The notes under the pieces are model-generated. The model had not been told where the DNA came from. It made no database searches and saw only the letters and a program-made list of their open reading frames with translations. The translations under genes and the position numbers were made by a program. This document shows positions 44,044 through 56,032 of a stretch of DNA of 64,000 nucleotides, piece after piece. Source of the DNA: Brachionus rotundiformis (taxonomy: Eukaryota > Rotifera > Eurotatoria > Ploima > Brachionidae); NCBI GenBank assembly GCA_016802295.1, contig JAESIW010000200.1, positions 4,956,336 through 5,020,335 on the forward strand, read 5' to 3'. How positions within the stretch are numbered: the first letter of the stretch is position 1; the number at the start of each line of letters is the position of its first letter.

Positions 44044-47000
44044 TTAATAAAAAATTGGTTTTTGACTATGGAGCACATGATTTGACTGAGCTTTGATGTC
44101 TTTTTTATTTGGTAATGTAAGCTTTCCTCTTCCGAACCCACTTAGGCAACGTTTGATTCGACCATTTTGGTCAATATTATTATTTTGAATTCCAATCGTG
44201 GGACAACTTTTTCTTTTATCTGGTAATGTGTCAACCATTGTCTGACTTCGAATAAGCTTATCATTTTTATTCTCTTGTTTGTTGTGACACAACTCACTGA
44301 ATTGTCTTATCATGTCGCTAGATTTATATTTACCTGACACAACTCCTGACCACAAATCGGATGAATCTGGTACAAAAAAAAAACAAATATATTCAATAGA
44401 TAAATTTATTTTTTGTTTACTTTTAACTTGAGTTTCTTGAGGAATGATTACTGAATTTTCCAAATTACGTTTTTTCCAAACATTTTCATTGCTGGAAGAT
44501 TGTCTCACAAAAATGGGTGAAGAAGACGAGTTATTTATTGCTTGGAATTGAATATTGGAGCTAATTAGAGCTATGGCTCCAGTGGTTGTGGACGTATTAG
44601 ATGAGGTGTAAGTCGACTGGGCAGTCTTAAGGAATGAATTATCTTCTGCTTCCACCGTCAATTGGATATAATGAACCACTGATTTGTTTAGAGATAGCTC
44701 GTACTCCAAAATAGTTTTTCGCGGTTGAATTACTTTATTCTTAATTTAAAATTTAATTAATTTTTTGTTAAAAATTTAAACTTGTTACCTTACATCATAA
44801 TGTATAGTACATATTATTTTAGTGTCTTCTATCACACTACGGACCCAATTACGCATAACAAAAGGCGGTCTATTTACATAATATTGCTCAAAGTGGCCTC
44901 GACTGGAAAATTTTACATCCTGTATACATGAAATTATATTAACATCTTTACTATCTTCGCATTCATCTGTATCTACATACATTTTCCATTTTGACTCCTT
45001 TAGCAAAAATTTTAGTTATCAAATTTAATATTTTAAATCATTCTTATATTAATAAAAAAACTTTAAAATTAAACTAATGTGTTCAATAGGGATCAAGAAG
45101 TCATAATAGAAGATTGGTCAAGAGGTCTAATAGTTAAGCTGATGAAAAAAGCGAAGAAAATGCTATGTGACAATTGGAGAGGAATGACACTGCTACCAAA
45201 CGCAAGCAATAGAATAGAGAAAAAATAGAACTTTGGACTTGGATATGAAAATGCAGAACTTGCAGAAAAACGTAAGATAAATGGGGTAAAAAACGAAAGA
45301 TACCCCAATCACCATAGATGGTACAAGCATTGAGTGTATAACTGAATTTACATACTTGGAAAGTATCAAGGTGAATCTATGGGAATTCATAAAAACTATT
45401 AAAAATCCAAAAGGAGCATTTGCCAGACTGAAACCAGTTTGGAAGTCAAAAGGCTACAGGAAAGAAACAAAAATCAAGATATACTATACAGTAGTAAAAG
45501 CTACACTATATACAGAAGTGAATGATGAAGAGTGTCCGATTTAGAAAGAAAAAGCCCGAATACTTTCCACAGTGGTAGTCTTGGGATACACTGGCCTGAA
45601 AGATTGTTGAATGATGAGCTATACAGAAGAATGAAGTCAGAGCCAATGAGTCAATGTATCACGAATAAAAAACAAGCATAATTTGGCCATGTACTTAGAA
45701 TGCAAAGAATACGAATACCAAACAGAGCTCTCCAATAGACACCGCAAGTGCGAAGAAGGGTAGCATGACCAGCCATAACATGGAGGTCACTTAAGCAAGG
45801 GTTAAGACATAGGATAGACTTGAGTGTAAAGCAAATTAATGACTCTATGCTCGTACAGAAGCGAATAAGGAAGTAAAAATAAAAACACTAATTGAGTATT
45901 AAAATAAAGGTTCTACCTCTGGTTTTTTTGCATGAAGAATATGAGCTCCAATCAACAAATTAAAAGAAATATTGCGTAGCGAAGTTTGACTTTTTATTTG
46001 ATTTTGAGTCTAAATTAAATGTAAAAAATTCATTAAATTAAAAGAAAAAAATTTAATAATTTTTAATAAAAGATACTTTTAATGGAGGGAAATTAAGTAG
46101 GCGTATATTTTCAATTTTTAAATTTTGTATTTCATGCTTTTAAGTAATAAAAATATATTAAATAAATTAAGTAAAAATATAATGATAAAATTTACATGTA
46201 AATCGATGATATGTCCCTCCGAAATTATGCCTATGTTTCTCAAGTCTGTCTTTCTCATCATCATTAGCCTTTTACCATTTATGTTGTGGTTTAAAAATTT
46301 GTCACAATATCCACCTATGCCATCGCGGTTGTATTTGGTGCCAATTTTTTTAATCCATTCATAAACGTCTATTTCGCTCCAAGAATTTACATCGTGATCT
46401 TCTATATTAAGCAATTTAGTGCCAGAAGTAATCAATTCCATTTCCATTTCTCTCAAACGCTTCTCTCTGGCCTCAAGCAATTTTTCTTTAATTTGTAAAT
46501 CATCTTCTATCTAAAAATAATTTTTTTAAATTAAAAAAAATATCTTTTACAATTTGAAATAAATTAACTTTTTTAAGTCTTTCGAAAGCTTGTTCTATTT
46601 CCTGCTCCCATTTAGCTTTGTTTAAAGTAAATAACGAATCTATTTCAGCTTTGGCGTCATCTTTTAATAAAAAAGATATGATTAAGTAATTAATTATTTA
46701 AAAAGTATTTACCATCTAAATCTATTTGGTCCAAAGTTGCCAATATTTGCTTAAATGATGGACGATCTCCAGGGTCAGTTTGCCAACAAAGCTGCATCAA
46801 ATTTGAAAGCACAGGCGGGCATCCATTTGGAATAGGAAGTCTCTTAAAAATTTTAATTATCAAAATTTATAAATTAAATTATAACTATCTAAATTACATG
46901 CTCTCTTTCGACAACTAGAAAAGCAATTTGAAATTCTTCAATACCTTTAAAAGGCACTTCTCCAGTAATCAACTCCCACAATACCACTCCGTAAGACCAT

Positions 47001-47875
47001 ACATCAGCCGATTGGTTTGCTGGTTTGCTTTGTATTATTTCTGGACTCATCCATGGAAAAGTCCCGATTACGGACATTTTTGTAGTCTGTATACCAAACC
47101 GAGATGAACCAAAGTCGCAAATCTTGCATGTAGGATCATCGGCATTTGTTATCAGAACATTATTGGATTTCAGATCCCGATGTAAAATTTTACTTGGTGC
47201 CTCTGAATGAAGATAATTCATTCCTAATGCAATATCGTGGGCCCATTTTAATATTAGGTCCAAGCCGAACTCTCGGTACAGATCATGTTGCTTTATAAAA
47301 TCTCTCAATGAGCCATATTCGGCATACTCTTAATTTTTTGTCTTTAAATAAAAATCTCATCTCATTTACTTTTATTTTACCTGTTATGATACAAAAATTC
47401 GAGTCTTTGGACACTATGCCATAAAATTGAATAATATTTCTATGACTACATGTGCTAAGAATTTCTGCCTTTAACAAGAAAATATTTATTAATTTATATA
47501 AATAATTTAATAGTTGCCTATGTTACTTCATTTTCTAACTGTAGCAGCTTTTTAATGGCTACGATTTTGTTCCTTGACTTCCAAAGACCTCGGTAAACCG
47601 TGCCAAATGAGCCCCGACCACATTTATCATATATCTCTATTTTATAATTTTAAATACAGAAAAAAAGCATTTTATTATCTATTCGTACCCAAGTCATCGT
47701 AGTCTATTTCAATGTATTCAGCTATCTTGCCAGACTGGCGATGGGACAGCAGCTTTGTATCACTCTTGGACAAGCTCAAAGTATCTGTTTTACTCAGATC
47801 AATTAAAGAGCCTTCCTTTTTGAAATTAATTATATTTTCGCCTATCTCTTTCAAAGTCATTTGATGTTTTAACAT
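44044..47875 (-). CDS. MAP3K20: MAP3K20 / ZAK (MLTK) ribosome-stress kinase
   Basis: Eleven exons: 47875-47689, 47636-47527, 47468-47381, 47328-46898, 46842-46713, 46660-46569, 46510-46196, 46009-45917, 44997-44794, 44739-44421, 44366-44044; 763 residues (human alpha form 800). Kinase: GRGSFGTVYRG loop, VAIKKL lysine, HRDLKSNN catalytic loop, DFGSSRF, GTFPWMSPEII, and KPANQSADVWSYGVVLWE. Then a coiled-coil (WEQEIEQAFERLKK), a SAM domain (WSEIDVYEWIKKIG and on to GHIIDLH), NLLIGAHILH and a conserved C-terminal module (KWKMYVDT, YYVNRPPFVMRNWV). ZAK alpha senses collided ribosomes through its C-terminus and drives p38/JNK signalling. A 60-residue Ser/Asp-rich leader precedes the kinase, longer than in vertebrates. 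Intron 8 (919 nt) carries a retroelement relic. Confidence 0.93.
45085..45870 (+). mobile_element. RTE-like endonuclease/reverse transcriptase relic in a MAP3K20 intron
   Basis: Frames on the plus strand read IEDWSRGLIVKLMKKAKKML then CDNWRGMTLLPNASNR, matching the RT entry motif W-xGxIVKLPKKGDLxxCxNWRGITLLS. After an internal deletion (palm motifs gone), the 3' part reads YRRMKSEPMSQCITNKKQA, FGHVLRMQRIRIPNRAL and ITWRSLKQGL, which match the C-terminal GHVLRMxxxRxPxxAL and TWRR segments of these elements. Several stops and frameshifts. A different LINE lineage from the copies at 37.7, 43.0 and 56.9 kb. Antisense to MAP3K20. Confidence 0.75.
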
Positions 47876-48489
47876 ATATTTTTATAATTAAACCAATTAT
47901 TTATTTAAAAAAAAAATTTATTTAATCCAAAAATCGACTTTATTTCATCATAAAAATTTGATTTTATTTTCTATAGTATTAAAATTTTTCCAAAATTTGA
48001 AAAAAATATTTTTCTGAATAATGTAATAAGCATAAAAATTGTGAACAAGTTTTAATTTTTTTGCTTAGTTTATCAATTTTAAGTTAAATTAAAATTCTAA
48101 TCTTAGAACAAACTAATTAAAAGCATATTTAACAAATCAATTCACTCTTAAAATCATTGATACTTATTTTTAAGCCATATAAACAAAAAACAATTTTACT
48201 TTTTAAATAAAATGTTAAAATAAATCTTTAAAAAAAAGTGGTGCGCAAATATGTCTTGTATCTAAAAAATAAATAGAAATTATAATATTTAATGAGGTTT
48301 TATTAAAAATCTAGCAAGAAAACTATAAAATTTTGCTTCTTTTCACTACATAATAATATCAAAATTTTGCGTTAATTTAAATACTAACCTGTACTCATAA
48401 CGCTTTATCTATCTTGAAAGATAAATTTGAAAAAAATGATATTTTAAACAAATTTTTCAAGTTGAGCAAAAAATAATTAAATAAACAAA
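47876..48489. promoter_or_regulatory. Divergent intergenic region between MAP3K20 and DENND6
   Basis: 614 bp of AT-rich DNA between two start codons on opposite strands, so it must hold both promoters. No specific site could be assigned. Confidence 0.4.
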
Positions 48490-51400
48490 ATGGATATAAT
48501 AAATGGTGTTGCGTCATCGGACGACATACCGTCCTCATTACCACAAAATTTAAACCTTAAGCGCAAATCCTCGTCAATAATAGGAAATAAAGAAGTCCAA
48601 GTTTTGCCATGGGACCGTTTTTCTCATTGGGTACATTCAATTCTAGTTGTCACATTTGATATCGAAATGGGACAATCAATCGAATCTGTATACCCAAATA
48701 ACCATGTTAGACTTAGCCAGCAAGATAAAACCAATATTTGCTACTTGTCATTTCCGGATTCAAACTCTGGTCTGTTAGGAGATTCGCATTTTCATTTTAG
48801 GTTCAGATTGGACACTTCAGCTAACAAGAATAATTTTCACAATTTTCACCAATATCAAAACTTGAACCAAACAAGCAAATCTATTGGTATTGATTATGAA
48901 ATTTACAATTGCAAAACTTTGTCTGGTTTGCAGGTGGAAAAAAATTTTATGTTTGGTTATGTTTTTTTCAGACAAGTTAAAGATAAGAGCCTTAAGCGTG
49001 GATACTTCCAAAAAGTGAAAAATATACAAATTAAAACAAAACTTAATAGATCTTATTTTTATTTTGCTAGTCGGTTGTCTTGTTGAGTCGATTTCCATTT
49101 GTGTCATTATTCAGTTATATCCTTGGTCTAGTGGCAGTAGAGTTTTTTACAACCGGACCAGAAGTGATTGAGACAGGTACTCTTGAAAGCAATTGCTGCG
49201 TTGAAAAATTATCTTAAATTAAGACTTCAAGCTTGTCATGATATTGACCAATGGCCATTGTTGGTGCCCGGTGAGCTTTTATCTCTTCCCATTTTGGGAC
49301 ACTTTTTGGAAGTGAAGTTCCCTATCAAAATTGAAAACTATTCATTGCCAATTATCTACAAAAAAGACTTGGTAACAAATAAAATTTTTATTGGACTTGG
49401 ATAAATGAAATTTATTTGATTTTTTCAAAGCCATCTGTTCCCATTACTTTACCTCCAGTCCACGAAGTTAATTTATTTAAGTAATAATTTAGTCTGTAAT
49501 TAAAATGCTATTCTAAGATTTAAATTTTTTGATAATATGTTTATTTAGGTGTTTAGAGCCTATTTTGATACATATACACCTATTATGGGAAATGGTGCTT
49601 TTAAACGAAGTATTTTTGGATTAATTTTTATTGTTTTATTTTAAAATCTAATTAAGCCAATTGTTGTGATTGCCAATCTTCCAAATGTTTGTAGTGAATT
49701 AGTCCAAGCTCTAGTCAGGTATGCATAACTTGAAAACTAAATTGATTTTTTTAAATTTAATTTCAATCAAGTACTATTTGGCCACTAAAATATGCTTCAG
49801 ATTATAGACCATTTTTTACCATTCATAACTCAGAATTTAATGAATATTCCAGCAAAAATACCGCACCGTAATATAAGTTTAAAGTTAATTGCTAAGATAG
49901 AATTAAATTAAATTTGGCTTTAGACCTGGTTTGATAATCGGTGTCACCAATCCTTTCTTTACCAAATGTTTGCAGCATTGGCCAAATATAATAAAAATTT
50001 CAGATCTTAACAAAAATGTACAATTTGAACCACAAGGTAATTTGGTTTAAAATGTCTAATTATTCTTTTAATTAATTTTTATTAGAACCAAAGGAAGAAC
50101 CAGAAAACAGTAAAACGAATAAAATTAAAAAAACAAATAATATTAAAGTGGTGGAAATAAAGCCAGGTATGAAAGACTTTTAGAATGTAGACTTTTTAAG
50201 GCCAAAGTTTAATCATCAATTAATAACAAAATATTTTAATTAAAAATAAATTTTAAATCAAAACAAATATTAAATAAGTTAAAATTATTTGTTCGGCTTT
50301 TCTTTTAGGATATTTGTATCTTTTTTATTAAGCAATGGTTTTCAATTTGAATTTTAAAATCGAAATCAAATTATAAGCTTCATTAGAGTTATTAATGTCT
50401 CTAATAAAGTATAAATCTAAAAGCTTGTTTTCTCTCAACCCGTTGAGAGATAAAACTGCTCACCAAAAAGTAAAATAGAGATTAATCAAAAATATTATAT
50501 ATTTTTTTATTAAAAAACAAATGAATAAGTAAAAATACATACTAAATAACGATAAAATGCCAATAAAAAGAAAGATAATGGTATTGTTTACCATAAAGAT
50601 ATAAATCAACTTAACTTATTTTAATAAACAATGATCCGTACATTAAAAAAATGGAGTTTTGTTCAGCTACAATAAATAATTTTAATTAATTTTGTTTATT
50701 TCAGCTGTTTTTACCAAATTCAAGCCATTTTTAAATAAAGACAAATCGATTATTAAAAATATCCTGAATGTAAGATAACATTTATCATTCTATTAACAAA
50801 TATCTAATTGTCATTTGTGAGCAGGGTGCAGAGAGCAATCGCCCATGCGAAGCACAATCAGCACTGTTGAGACGCTATTTTACCGGTCTGACCCAAATTT
50901 TTATGATCCCCTTGGTAAATTGGAGCACAAAATGATGGTCATGGCTAATATTTTTTTAAGGAAAGATACTTTTCTACCCTGATGCCTCTTCACCGAAACA
51001 TCTATCCATTCAAGAGTTTGCCCAAATTAAAAGAATTTGATGCTGAAGAGTTCATGAGGAGTCTGAAACAAGCTGGACCAGAAGCTACACCTTCGTTAAA
51101 AGGCGATTTGCCAGGACTTTACCGAAAATTTTTCAATACACTCAACTTTAGAAGTTGGCTTGAACAAAAAAAAATCGAGGCTGACAAAAAGCTCGAACTG
51201 CTCCAAATTGAGATTCTTAATGATTATGTAATTTTTGTATAATTTTAGTCTAAATTGTAATTTATTTAAAAAAAAAAGGATGTAAATAATTGGATTAAAG
51301 GCAAGCATGAGATAGAGATACTAGATCAGTATATGAATATTAAAAAGAAAATGGTAGGCAATAAGTCTAATCTGTGTTAAAGAACCTAATATTTATGCTT

Positions 51401-51524
51401 TCTAAAGGATTTGATTGAAACTAAGCGTATTGAGGCGAGCGATCAAACTCGAACTAGACTCAAATCTATTTTAGGCTCATTTGTGTCTGCGCTACCCGAA
51501 GATGTGAGGGCTATACTAAAATAA
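48490..51524 (+). CDS. DENND6: DENN domain-containing protein 6 (FAM116), Rab14 GEF
   Basis: Fourteen exons: 48490-49014, 49071-49176, 49232-49371, 49431-49480, 49549-49609, 49657-49718, 49772-49867, 49924-50036, 50086-50166, 50705-50769, 50825-50914, 50961-51227, 51279-51353, 51408-51524; 615 residues (human DENND6A 608). Most introns are 47-68 nt; intron 9 is 538 nt. Matches run the full length: [50 protein letters not shown], the split [72 protein letters not shown] and ALPEDV near the end. DENND6 activates Rab14 on endosomes. Exon 2-3 phase was fixed by restoring ET-ACHDID; the 55-nt intron there stays open in another frame. Confidence 0.95.
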
Positions 51525-54039
51525 ATTATTTTTTCATATATTAATATTTGTATCTTGAAATTGTTTTGTATTTATGTGTCTTTAAAATCGATATATTTTT
51601 CTCTCTTATTTTATTCAAGTATTTTGTTTATGAGAAAATTATTAACAATATTCAAAATAAACAGAAAATAAAATTTCAATTATTGTTATATAACTGAAAT
51701 TTAAATCTGACTTTAAATTTATTAAATAAAGCTTTTATTATATACAATTTTGGAATTTAATTTTAGGTACAACACTTACCAATATTATTGATCAAAAAAA
51801 AGAAAAATAAATTTATTTTTGTTTAATTGAATGTTAAGTTAAATTATGTTGGCTTTCTGGTAATTAATCAACTTTTTGTATTTTGGTTCCGAGCTTGGTT
51901 AACTTGTGATTGATGATCTAGTTTTGCAAGCACTTTGTCAAGCAATGAGTCTTTTTATTCAAATTTATAAAATTAATGTTTTAACTTTCTAATGTTCAGT
52001 TGATAGCTAATTCTTTATATCAAGAATATATTTAAAATAGATAATTTTTGTTCAAATATCTTTAATCGCATTAATAAAGTTGCATAAATAATTAGTTCGT
52101 TTTATGGACCGATAATTTTATTGAATTATAAAATTTAATCAAATTAAAACTAAGGTTTCGAGATACCATCAGTCATAAATTTTAAAATTTAATTAACTTT
52201 TTGCAATCAGAGGCTTCACTTTTTCAATATTATGGTTGATTTTTCAAAATTTAATTTCCAAATTAAAAATACGTACCATTTACATATATATTATGCATAA
52301 GATGTTAATTTTTTCTAATAACTGTATTTCTAATAGCTCATTTGTGTGAAAAATTTAAAATTTTTTATTTTAACCAAGTTAGGTCTGGTTAAAACTTAAA
52401 GTTTTAAATTATCTTTTTAAAAAAATACCAGTGTTAAGTTAATAAGCCATTCACGGTCTGTTGATTCTTCGCTTCAGATGGTAATGCGTTACACAAGAGG
52501 GCCTGAGGTAAGTGAGCTTGGTAATGAAAAAATCAAATGAAACCAATCAATACTATTTAACTTTTTTTCAAGTATAAAAAATGGTATTAAGCCATCTACT
52601 TTGGTAGTCATTAGTTTTTTGCCACAATTAGATGGTCAAGACTCATTTTGTCAGTGGTTAATTTTTTGGATTTTAATAAAATATTGTTTAAAGTTATTTA
52701 TTTAAAGATTTTATAAACGAGGAGAATAAATCATAAATTTAATTTAACTTATTATATTTAGATGTTATTGCATTAAGAAATGCGCCATAAATACAATTTT
52801 TTGTTGCTAAGAACTTGTTCAATTTATCAGATTAAGAATACCCACATAAAATAAGACGAATGAGCTAGATTTAGATTTTATTCTTTATAATATTTCATCA
52901 AAATGAATAAGATTATTAGAAAAAAAATAATCTTGAGCTTTCAGAAAACAAAAATCAGCTCAAATTATCTCTTTTTGAGAACGTTATTCAATCAGAAAAT
53001 TAAATCAATTTAAACATAAAGTTTTTTTTTAATAAATACAAAAACAACTTCTTTTGCTGCACTAATTTGGTAGGATCTCAAATTTTTCCACAGCTTTTAT
53101 TTACAGATTAATCATTTTAATTAAAATACATTCAAAGTAAAGTAAAAAAATATTAAATTACGAAAATGTAGAAAATCAACATTTTACTTTTTGATTTAAA
53201 ATTGCCATTGTCAATTTAGAGAATGTTTCTTACTAATTTATAGAAGCTTTTGAATTTGTTGTTTTTATTTCATTTTATTTAAAATAATGTTGGCGAAAGA
53301 GATAAACGTCACCGGGCTGTTTGCTTTTACTAAGCCATAAATCCTGCATCATTTTAATGAAAAATAAATTTAATTTAAATTTTTTGCTTTTTCTCGAATT
53401 AGATAGCTAAAGGATAGTATTTAATAATCTCACATAATTTCCCAAAATCGAGATTTTTATATCTTGTTAAAATTTACCTTTTATCTCTATTTAGCGTTAA
53501 ATTTGGTTTAGCAAAGACTAGATAAAAAATTTTGGAATTTCTTGATGAGCTAGAAACAATTTGCTTTGAAATAAAATGCATAGATTTTTTTCTTATTTAT
53601 TTAATTGTAATTATTATAATAGACTTAAGATATAAAATTATCTTTTCGGTAAATAAGGAACAAAATGTAAGAATAGCAAGAATTTTATTTATTCAAACAG
53701 ATTGTTTAATTAAATCTCTTTCAATCATCAATAGATCTACAAATAGCTGAGTATGTTATTATTTTATCTGTTATATAGAAAAAAAATTAAACAGCAAAGC
53801 GTTGTATCACCCACGACTATAAATTGGAAAGAATTACCCCCATATCTAAAATTTACCTTTTAAACTTTTTTTTTTGTTAACTTAAAAACAAAAAAGATTA
53901 ATTTTTTCTCAAATTTTTTGTTTTAACATTTAGCAAAAGCTATTTTATTGTGAAGTATTATTTGTAGATATATAATTTTATTACCATATAAATTTGTTAC
54001 TTAACCATGTTACCTGGTTTTTTTGTTTTGCTCAGTAAA

Positions 54040-54270
54040 ACATGTTTTTCTCTCTCGCTTTTTCTATTTCAAAGCTGCTCTGACAAATGACAATGTTTGC
54101 TCGGCGATAAATTCTGGCTAGATAAGATACCAAAGGTCTAGACTGGTGAAATTTGGCTTTTGAGCTCCAATGTGCGCTTTTGACTAGCCCCATGCCAAGA
54201 GCATATGCAGCTCAAAAACAGCTGTGGAAGCGCAACGATTAGTTTGGCCCCTTCCACTCTTTAGGCAGAC
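54040..54270. promoter_or_regulatory. Candidate cis-regulatory block upstream of the double sHsp gene
   Basis: About 230 bp visibly richer in G+C than its surroundings and without coding frame. It includes a double GATA-type sequence (CTAGATAAGATA at 54118-54129) and E-box palindromes CATATG (54202-54207) and CAGCTG (54219-54224). Compositional contrast and motif clustering suggest a conserved enhancer; a noncoding RNA is an alternative. Confidence 0.3.
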
Positions 54271-54303
54271 TAATTAAAAAATGTTGTTCAGTAAATAGAT
54301 AAA

Positions 54304-54316
54304 TTCAAGAAAGTTC
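54304..54316. promoter_or_regulatory. Perfect three-unit heat-shock element
   Basis: TTCaaGAAagTTC: three alternating 5-bp HSF units with exact spacing. It lies about 1 kb upstream of the double alpha-crystallin gene. Chance occurrence in AT-rich DNA cannot be excluded. Confidence 0.45.
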
Positions 54317-54926
54317 TAAGCATTTGAAATAAATTCAAGTTAACTGCACAAATTACCAATTTAAGCGCCACCATCATTACCTTCAACAAAAACAACTCAA
54401 CAAAATGCTAATTCATTTGCATATAGTTAAAAATTTTTGGAAAATAATTTTTAAATTTTTAGTTAAAAATATAAAACAGCTACTGATTAAATCGATTATG
54501 CAAAAATGAGAGATAAATAGAATTAGATTAGGTAAACAGATCGAATTTCTAGACAATTTTAGCATTGGGTGTTTATTCATCAGTTTATAAGGTTGTTGAA
54601 TGATTAACCAGGTCATGTTTGGAATAGATAAAATAGATAACTAACAATGAGTAAGTTGCTAATCCCTCCGAAAACCTTCTGTTGACATTTTTGTCAAAAT
54701 ATTTTTCGACAAGCTTAAAATATTTAAATTGTTTTGGTATAAAATAATAATAAAGTAGTTTTATAATGATATGAAATAAGCACGATCTTTTAAATTAATA
54801 AATTTAAATAAAACTAATATCCAAGATCTTTCACCGTATTAAGTAAATTAAAACTTATTGATATTTAATTAAATTTAATTTAAAATAGAATAAAAAAAGT
54901 CAAATGATTCAGATAACCTTTAGGAA

Positions 54927-54944
54927 AAAACCATATATGGTTTT
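54927..54944. promoter_or_regulatory. CArG box within a perfect 18-bp palindrome
   Basis: AAAACCATATATGGTTTT is its own reverse complement, and CCATATATGG (54931-54940) is an exact CC(A/T)6GG SRF/MADS-box site. It lies 360 bp before the sHsp start codon. Confidence 0.45.
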
Positions 54945-54959
54945 AGGGCAGATATTTTA

Positions 54960-54972
54960 GAATTCTCGAGAA
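54960..54972. promoter_or_regulatory. Imperfect heat-shock element
   Basis: GAAttCTCgaGAA matches the GAAnnTTCnnGAA pattern with one mismatch in the middle unit. About 330 bp upstream of the sHsp start; a TATAAAA at 55151-55157 lies between. Confidence 0.4.
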
Positions 54973-55300
54973 TACCAGTCTTGAAAATCAGGTTTGTTCT
55001 AAAGGTAAAAAAATAATTTATTTATTTTTAAAAAATTTATTAAATCAAATGTTCTGCTATTTAAATTTTGTAGCAAAGTTGTCAAAATTTATATGCTCTA
55101 TGTCTTTAATCAAGAACACCATAGGTCTGTCCTGTTAAGTGTCAACGCCATATAAAATTTAATTATGTCTTGATTAGCTTAGTTATTGAGTGATACGCTT
55201 CAGTTAATTAGCTTAATTACTGCCAAAGCCTAATGAAGTTTTAGCACTCATTGCAAAATTAAGATTTGAAAATTTTTGCATTTAGAAAGTATAGAATAAA

Positions 55301-56032
55301 ATGTCTGTGGTCAAAACAACCGAGGAGTTTAGTAGCCGTCGTAAGGTGCGTTACGGAGCAAGCTCAGAATCGAAGCCATTGACACCGAGCACCACCAATG
55401 CATCATTGTCTCCACACAAGGCCTACTATGGCAAGGACCAAGACGGACAAGAAGCCTACATGATCGAGTTCAATATTGGTGACTTTGATTTCAAAGAGAT
55501 TACCATTCGCACTGAAGGAAGACGCTTGATAGTCACTGGTAAAAGCAAATCGGAACAGAACATAGAAGAAGTGAGCAGAGAGTTCAAGAGAGATTTCACT
55601 TTGCCGGCCAATGTTGACCAATATTCAATTGCCGCCCAATTAGATGAAGAAACTAGACAACTATTATTAACTGGTAAAGTTGTGCCTGAGCCAGAAAAGC
55701 AAAGCTTTACCTCTGCCACTAGCTCTGAGTACAATTCGGCCAGTTTTTCCAATGCCAAAATAGGATCTATCAAAGAAAACCATACCGGCAAATCATACGA
55801 TTATGAAATATTTCTCGGACATGATTTGAAAGAAGGACAGACTACCATTGAAATCACTGGATACAATATCCTAATTGTAAGGGTGATCAAAAATGACTGG
55901 GATAGAACTGGAGATTTTAGCTATGAGCTTAAAAGACAAATTAAATTGCCTGCTGGTGCCAATCCGCAGAACATTGAACATGGCATTGATAAACGAACCG
56001 CTACTTTGCTTGTTAAGGTTCCAGTCAAATAA
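55301..56032 (+). CDS. Small heat-shock protein with two alpha-crystallin domains
   Basis: Single exon, 243 residues. After a Ser/Thr-rich leader of about 45 residues comes alpha-crystallin domain 1 (YMIEFNIGDFDFKEITIRTE, GRRLIVTGKSK, FKRDFTLPANVDQYSIAAQL, LLLTGKV). A linker rich in Ser leads to domain 2 (YDYEIFLGHDLKEGQTTIEI, YNILIVRVIKN, LKRQIKLPAGANPQNIEHGI, ATLLVKVPVK). Domain 1 keeps the RxL-x-V-G and F-R-x-x-LP landmarks well; domain 2 is more diverged, with GYNILIVRV replacing the G-x-L-x-I-x-G turn. ATP-independent holdase chaperone. Doubled-domain sHsps are known in flatworms and some other protostomes. Upstream HSE-like and CArG sites suggest stress control. Confidence 0.9.
   Translation: MSVVKTTEEFSSRRKVRYGASSESKPLTPSTTNASLSPHKAYYGKDQDGQEAYMIEFNIGDFDFKEITIRTEGRRLIVTGKSKSEQNIEEVSREFKRDFTLPANVDQYSIAAQLDEETRQLLLTGKVVPEPEKQSFTSATSSEYNSASFSNAKIGSIKENHTGKSYDYEIFLGHDLKEGQTTIEITGYNILIVRVIKNDWDRTGDFSYELKRQIKLPAGANPQNIEHGIDKRTATLLVKVPVK

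Larger units (their letters stand above)
51525..55300. other. Gene-free stretch upstream of the small heat-shock gene
   Basis: About 3.8 kb without a gene. The first 2.4 kb is AT-rich and featureless to me. The last 1.3 kb contains a less AT-rich block and the candidate regulatory sites listed separately. Confidence 0.55.

Noticed and set aside
49115..49180. tRNA-like string CCTTGGTCTAGTGGC
   Set aside because: It lies in DENND6 exon 2 and no acceptor or T arm can be folded around it.
49168..49404. A separate small gene in the middle of DENND6
   Set aside because: It is exon 3 read through the 55-nt intron; family alignment joins ET to ACHDIDQWP.
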